Below, in pieces: positions 5,086 to 6,248 of a stretch of DNA of 6,248 nt. A model generated the notes under the pieces. It saw nothing but the letters and a program-made list of their open reading frames with translations, ran no database searches and was not told where the DNA came from. The position numbers and the translations under genes were made by a program. The stretch spans positions 4,302 through 10,549 of the forward strand of contig JALWSJ010000434.1 of assembly GCA_026993705.1 (NCBI GenBank), given 5' to 3'. Each line of letters starts with the position of its first letter. Position 1 is the stretch's first letter. This stretch comes from Flavobacteriales bacterium. GTDB taxonomy: Bacteria > Bacteroidota > Bacteroidia > Flavobacteriales_D > Parvicellaceae.

Positions 5086-6144
5086 TTAACCGTTTTGATC
5101 GGATAATAAAAACTCAGTTTTATCTATAATAGCGGGTAATGAAATCATATTAATAGACTTTTTTGCACATTCTATATCTTTTTTAGTTTTTAACTTACCA
5201 TATATAGAACAAGGTCTGCAAGGTAGGATATATTGAGAAACCTGTATGTAATTGCCTTCATTTTGATAAGGCGAAAACCCTAAATTCGGGTGAGTAGAAC
5301 ACCAAATAGAAAGAACTTTAGTCCCTACTATAGAAGCGAGGTGCATATTGCTGCTATCCATAGCAATCATTAAGTCAAGGTTTTGAAGCAGGAATAATTC
5401 TTCTTTTAATGAGAATTTACCCGCAACGGAATAACAATTCTTATAAGATGAACTCAATACTTCGAGTTTATCTTTTTCCTTTTGTCCACCACCAAACAAA
5501 ACAATACGGTAGTTTGGATGTTGTGTAAGCATTTGAATGACTTCCTTAATCTGAGTAGGTGTTAATTCCTTACTCCAATGGGCAGAATAGGGAGCAAAAC
5601 CAATTACTTTGTTACAATTGTCAGGGTTTATTTGATGATAAAAACTTGTAATCTTCTCTTGTTTGGGGATTTTTAAAAAAGCCTTATCAAGAATATTGAC
5701 TTTAATTCCTGCATTTCTAAACACATCTGCATATCGTTCCCGCGAATGTTTTAGGGGAGGAGTAACAATTTTGGTTTTTAGAGCTTGTGTTTTTTCTTTT
5801 CTTCCTTTATCGATTATAAAAACAGGCGTTCTTTGAATTTGAAAGAAAAATCGCAAAAGTTTGGTTCTTAAAACATCGTGTAAGTCTAAAACAACATCAA
5901 AGTTTTGTAGAGAGAGTTCTTTGTAAAGCCAATACATTCCCAAAATACCTTCATATTTTTTATCTTTTAAATCAATCCCTAAAAATGTAAATCTAGGATG
6001 AGGGTTAAATATTGGTTTAAAAAACTTTCTGGAAAGAAAGGTAATCTCAATATCGGGATGCTGTTCCAAAACGGAATGAATAACAGGAACACTTATCGCA
6101 ACATCTCCCATGGCAGAAAATCGAATAACCAATAATTTTTTCAT
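5086..6144 (-). CDS. Glycosyltransferase family 9 (LPS heptosyltransferase-like)
   Basis: The protein has 352 residues and begins at ATG 6142-6144. GT9 enzymes such as WaaC/WaaF move heptose from ADP-heptose onto the LPS inner core at the cytoplasmic face of the inner membrane; the exact sugar here is not known. The N-terminal Rossmann-like domain starts KKLLVIRFSAMGDV, with Asp14 at the position of the family's catalytic aspartate. The C-terminal domain has the nucleotide-binding GFAPYSAHWSKELT (182-195), VLFGGG (215-220) and DSSNMHLASIVGT (263-275), the last matching the family D-(S/T)-x-x-x-HLA motif. There is no signal peptide. Three late cysteines (Cys309, Cys312, Cys326; PCRPCSIYG...ECAKK) recall a cysteine cluster seen in related GT9 proteins. 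A longer frame back to TTG 6190-6192 is rejected because the promoter lies inside it. The gene ends 36 bases before the small-RNA promoter. Confidence 0.92.
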   Translation of the reverse strand: MKKLLVIRFSAMGDVAISVPVIHSVLEQHPDIEITFLSRKFFKPIFNPHPRFTFLGIDLKDKKYEGILGMYWLYKELSLQNFDVVLDLHDVLRTKLLRFFFQIQRTPVFIIDKGRKEKTQALKTKIVTPPLKHSRERYADVFRNAGIKVNILDKAFLKIPKQEKITSFYHQINPDNCNKVIGFAPYSAHWSKELTPTQIKEVIQMLTQHPNYRIVLFGGGQKEKDKLEVLSSSYKNCYSVAGKFSLKEELFLLQNLDLMIAMDSSNMHLASIVGTKVLSIWCSTHPNLGFSPYQNEGNYIQVSQYILPCRPCSIYGKLKTKKDIECAKKSINMISLPAIIDKTEFLLSDQNG

Positions 6145-6149
6145 AAAAA

Positions 6150-6180
6150 CAAAGTTATACCATTTAAGACCGTTGCAAAA
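6150..6180 (-). promoter_or_regulatory. Bacteroidota-type promoter for the glycosyltransferase gene
   Basis: On the minus strand TTTTG (6176-6180), an 18-base spacer and TAACTTTG (6150-6157) fit the -33/-7 pattern. The -7 box ends five bases before the ATG, so the mRNA is predicted to start at or next to the start codon, making it leaderless or nearly so. This also decides the start codon against the upstream TTG. Confidence 0.65.
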
Positions 6181-6248
6181 CTCATTATACAAAAAATATT
6201 CAAGGCTAGAGAAATTTTTTAACCGCAGTTATCGTGGTGGTAATGAAG
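6181..6248 (-). other. Window edge; possible 3' end of an upstream gene, frame undecided
   Basis: Two minus-strand frames enter from the edge and stop soon after: one reads LHYHHDNCG then TAA (6219-6221), the other FITTTITAVKKFL then TAG (6206-6208). Either could be the tail of a gene upstream of the glycosyltransferase; the second looks more protein-like, but nine to thirteen residues do not decide it. On the plus strand an ATG at 6243 is also open to the edge. No terminator is visible here. Confidence 0.25.

Noticed and set aside
6145..6192. TTG start extending the glycosyltransferase by 16 codons
   Set aside because: The extension covers the promoter, and homologous GT9 proteins begin at the KKLLVIRFSAMGD segment.

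Overview
The window is AT-rich and almost certainly from a member of the Bacteroidota. Three things point there. Several start regions carry the Bacteroidota-type -7 promoter box TAnnTTTG, and two of these have a TTG-type -33 box 18-19 bases upstream. Shine-Dalgarno signals at starts are weak or absent. The gene content also fits: a LysM plus periplasmic-binding-fold protein directly downstream of guaA, a PIN-PhoH protein, and a family 9 glycosyltransferase. The class within the phylum cannot be settled from the sequence. All four protein genes lie on the minus strand, so transcription runs from high to low coordinates.

In order of transcription: (1) 6144-5086 is an LPS-type family 9 glycosyltransferase with its own promoter directly at the start codon. 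(2) 5050-4939 looks like an independent small-RNA unit: a near-consensus promoter, two hairpins, and a strong intrinsic terminator about 78 bases downstream of the predicted start. (3) 4833-4693 is a composite hairpin repeat (E2). (4) 4664-3348 encodes a PIN-domain plus PhoH-type ATPase, probably an RNA-processing enzyme. (5) 3341-2851 is a 490-base non-coding island. It holds a second composite repeat (E1) inverted relative to E2, two copies of an 89-base direct repeat, and a 134-base nested palindrome. (6) 2761-1229 is guaA, GMP synthase. (7) 1161-1 is the N-terminal 387 residues of a secreted protein with three LysM domains and the start of a type-I periplasmic-binding fold. It lies 67 bases after guaA and is probably co-transcribed with it.

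The coding genes are ordinary housekeeping and cell-envelope functions. The interesting content is between them. A 14-base box (ACTTGyGTTAGGGA or a close variant) occurs four times in alternating orientation. The outer pair brackets the phoH-type gene as part of two ~150-base repeats that share blocks of sequence and hairpin positions but differ in stem sequence. The inner pair forms the ends of the nested palindrome. This looks like a family of structured interspersed repeats (REP- or MITE-like, or structured RNA). I have a general memory of similar repeats in other Bacteroidota genomes but cannot verify it here.
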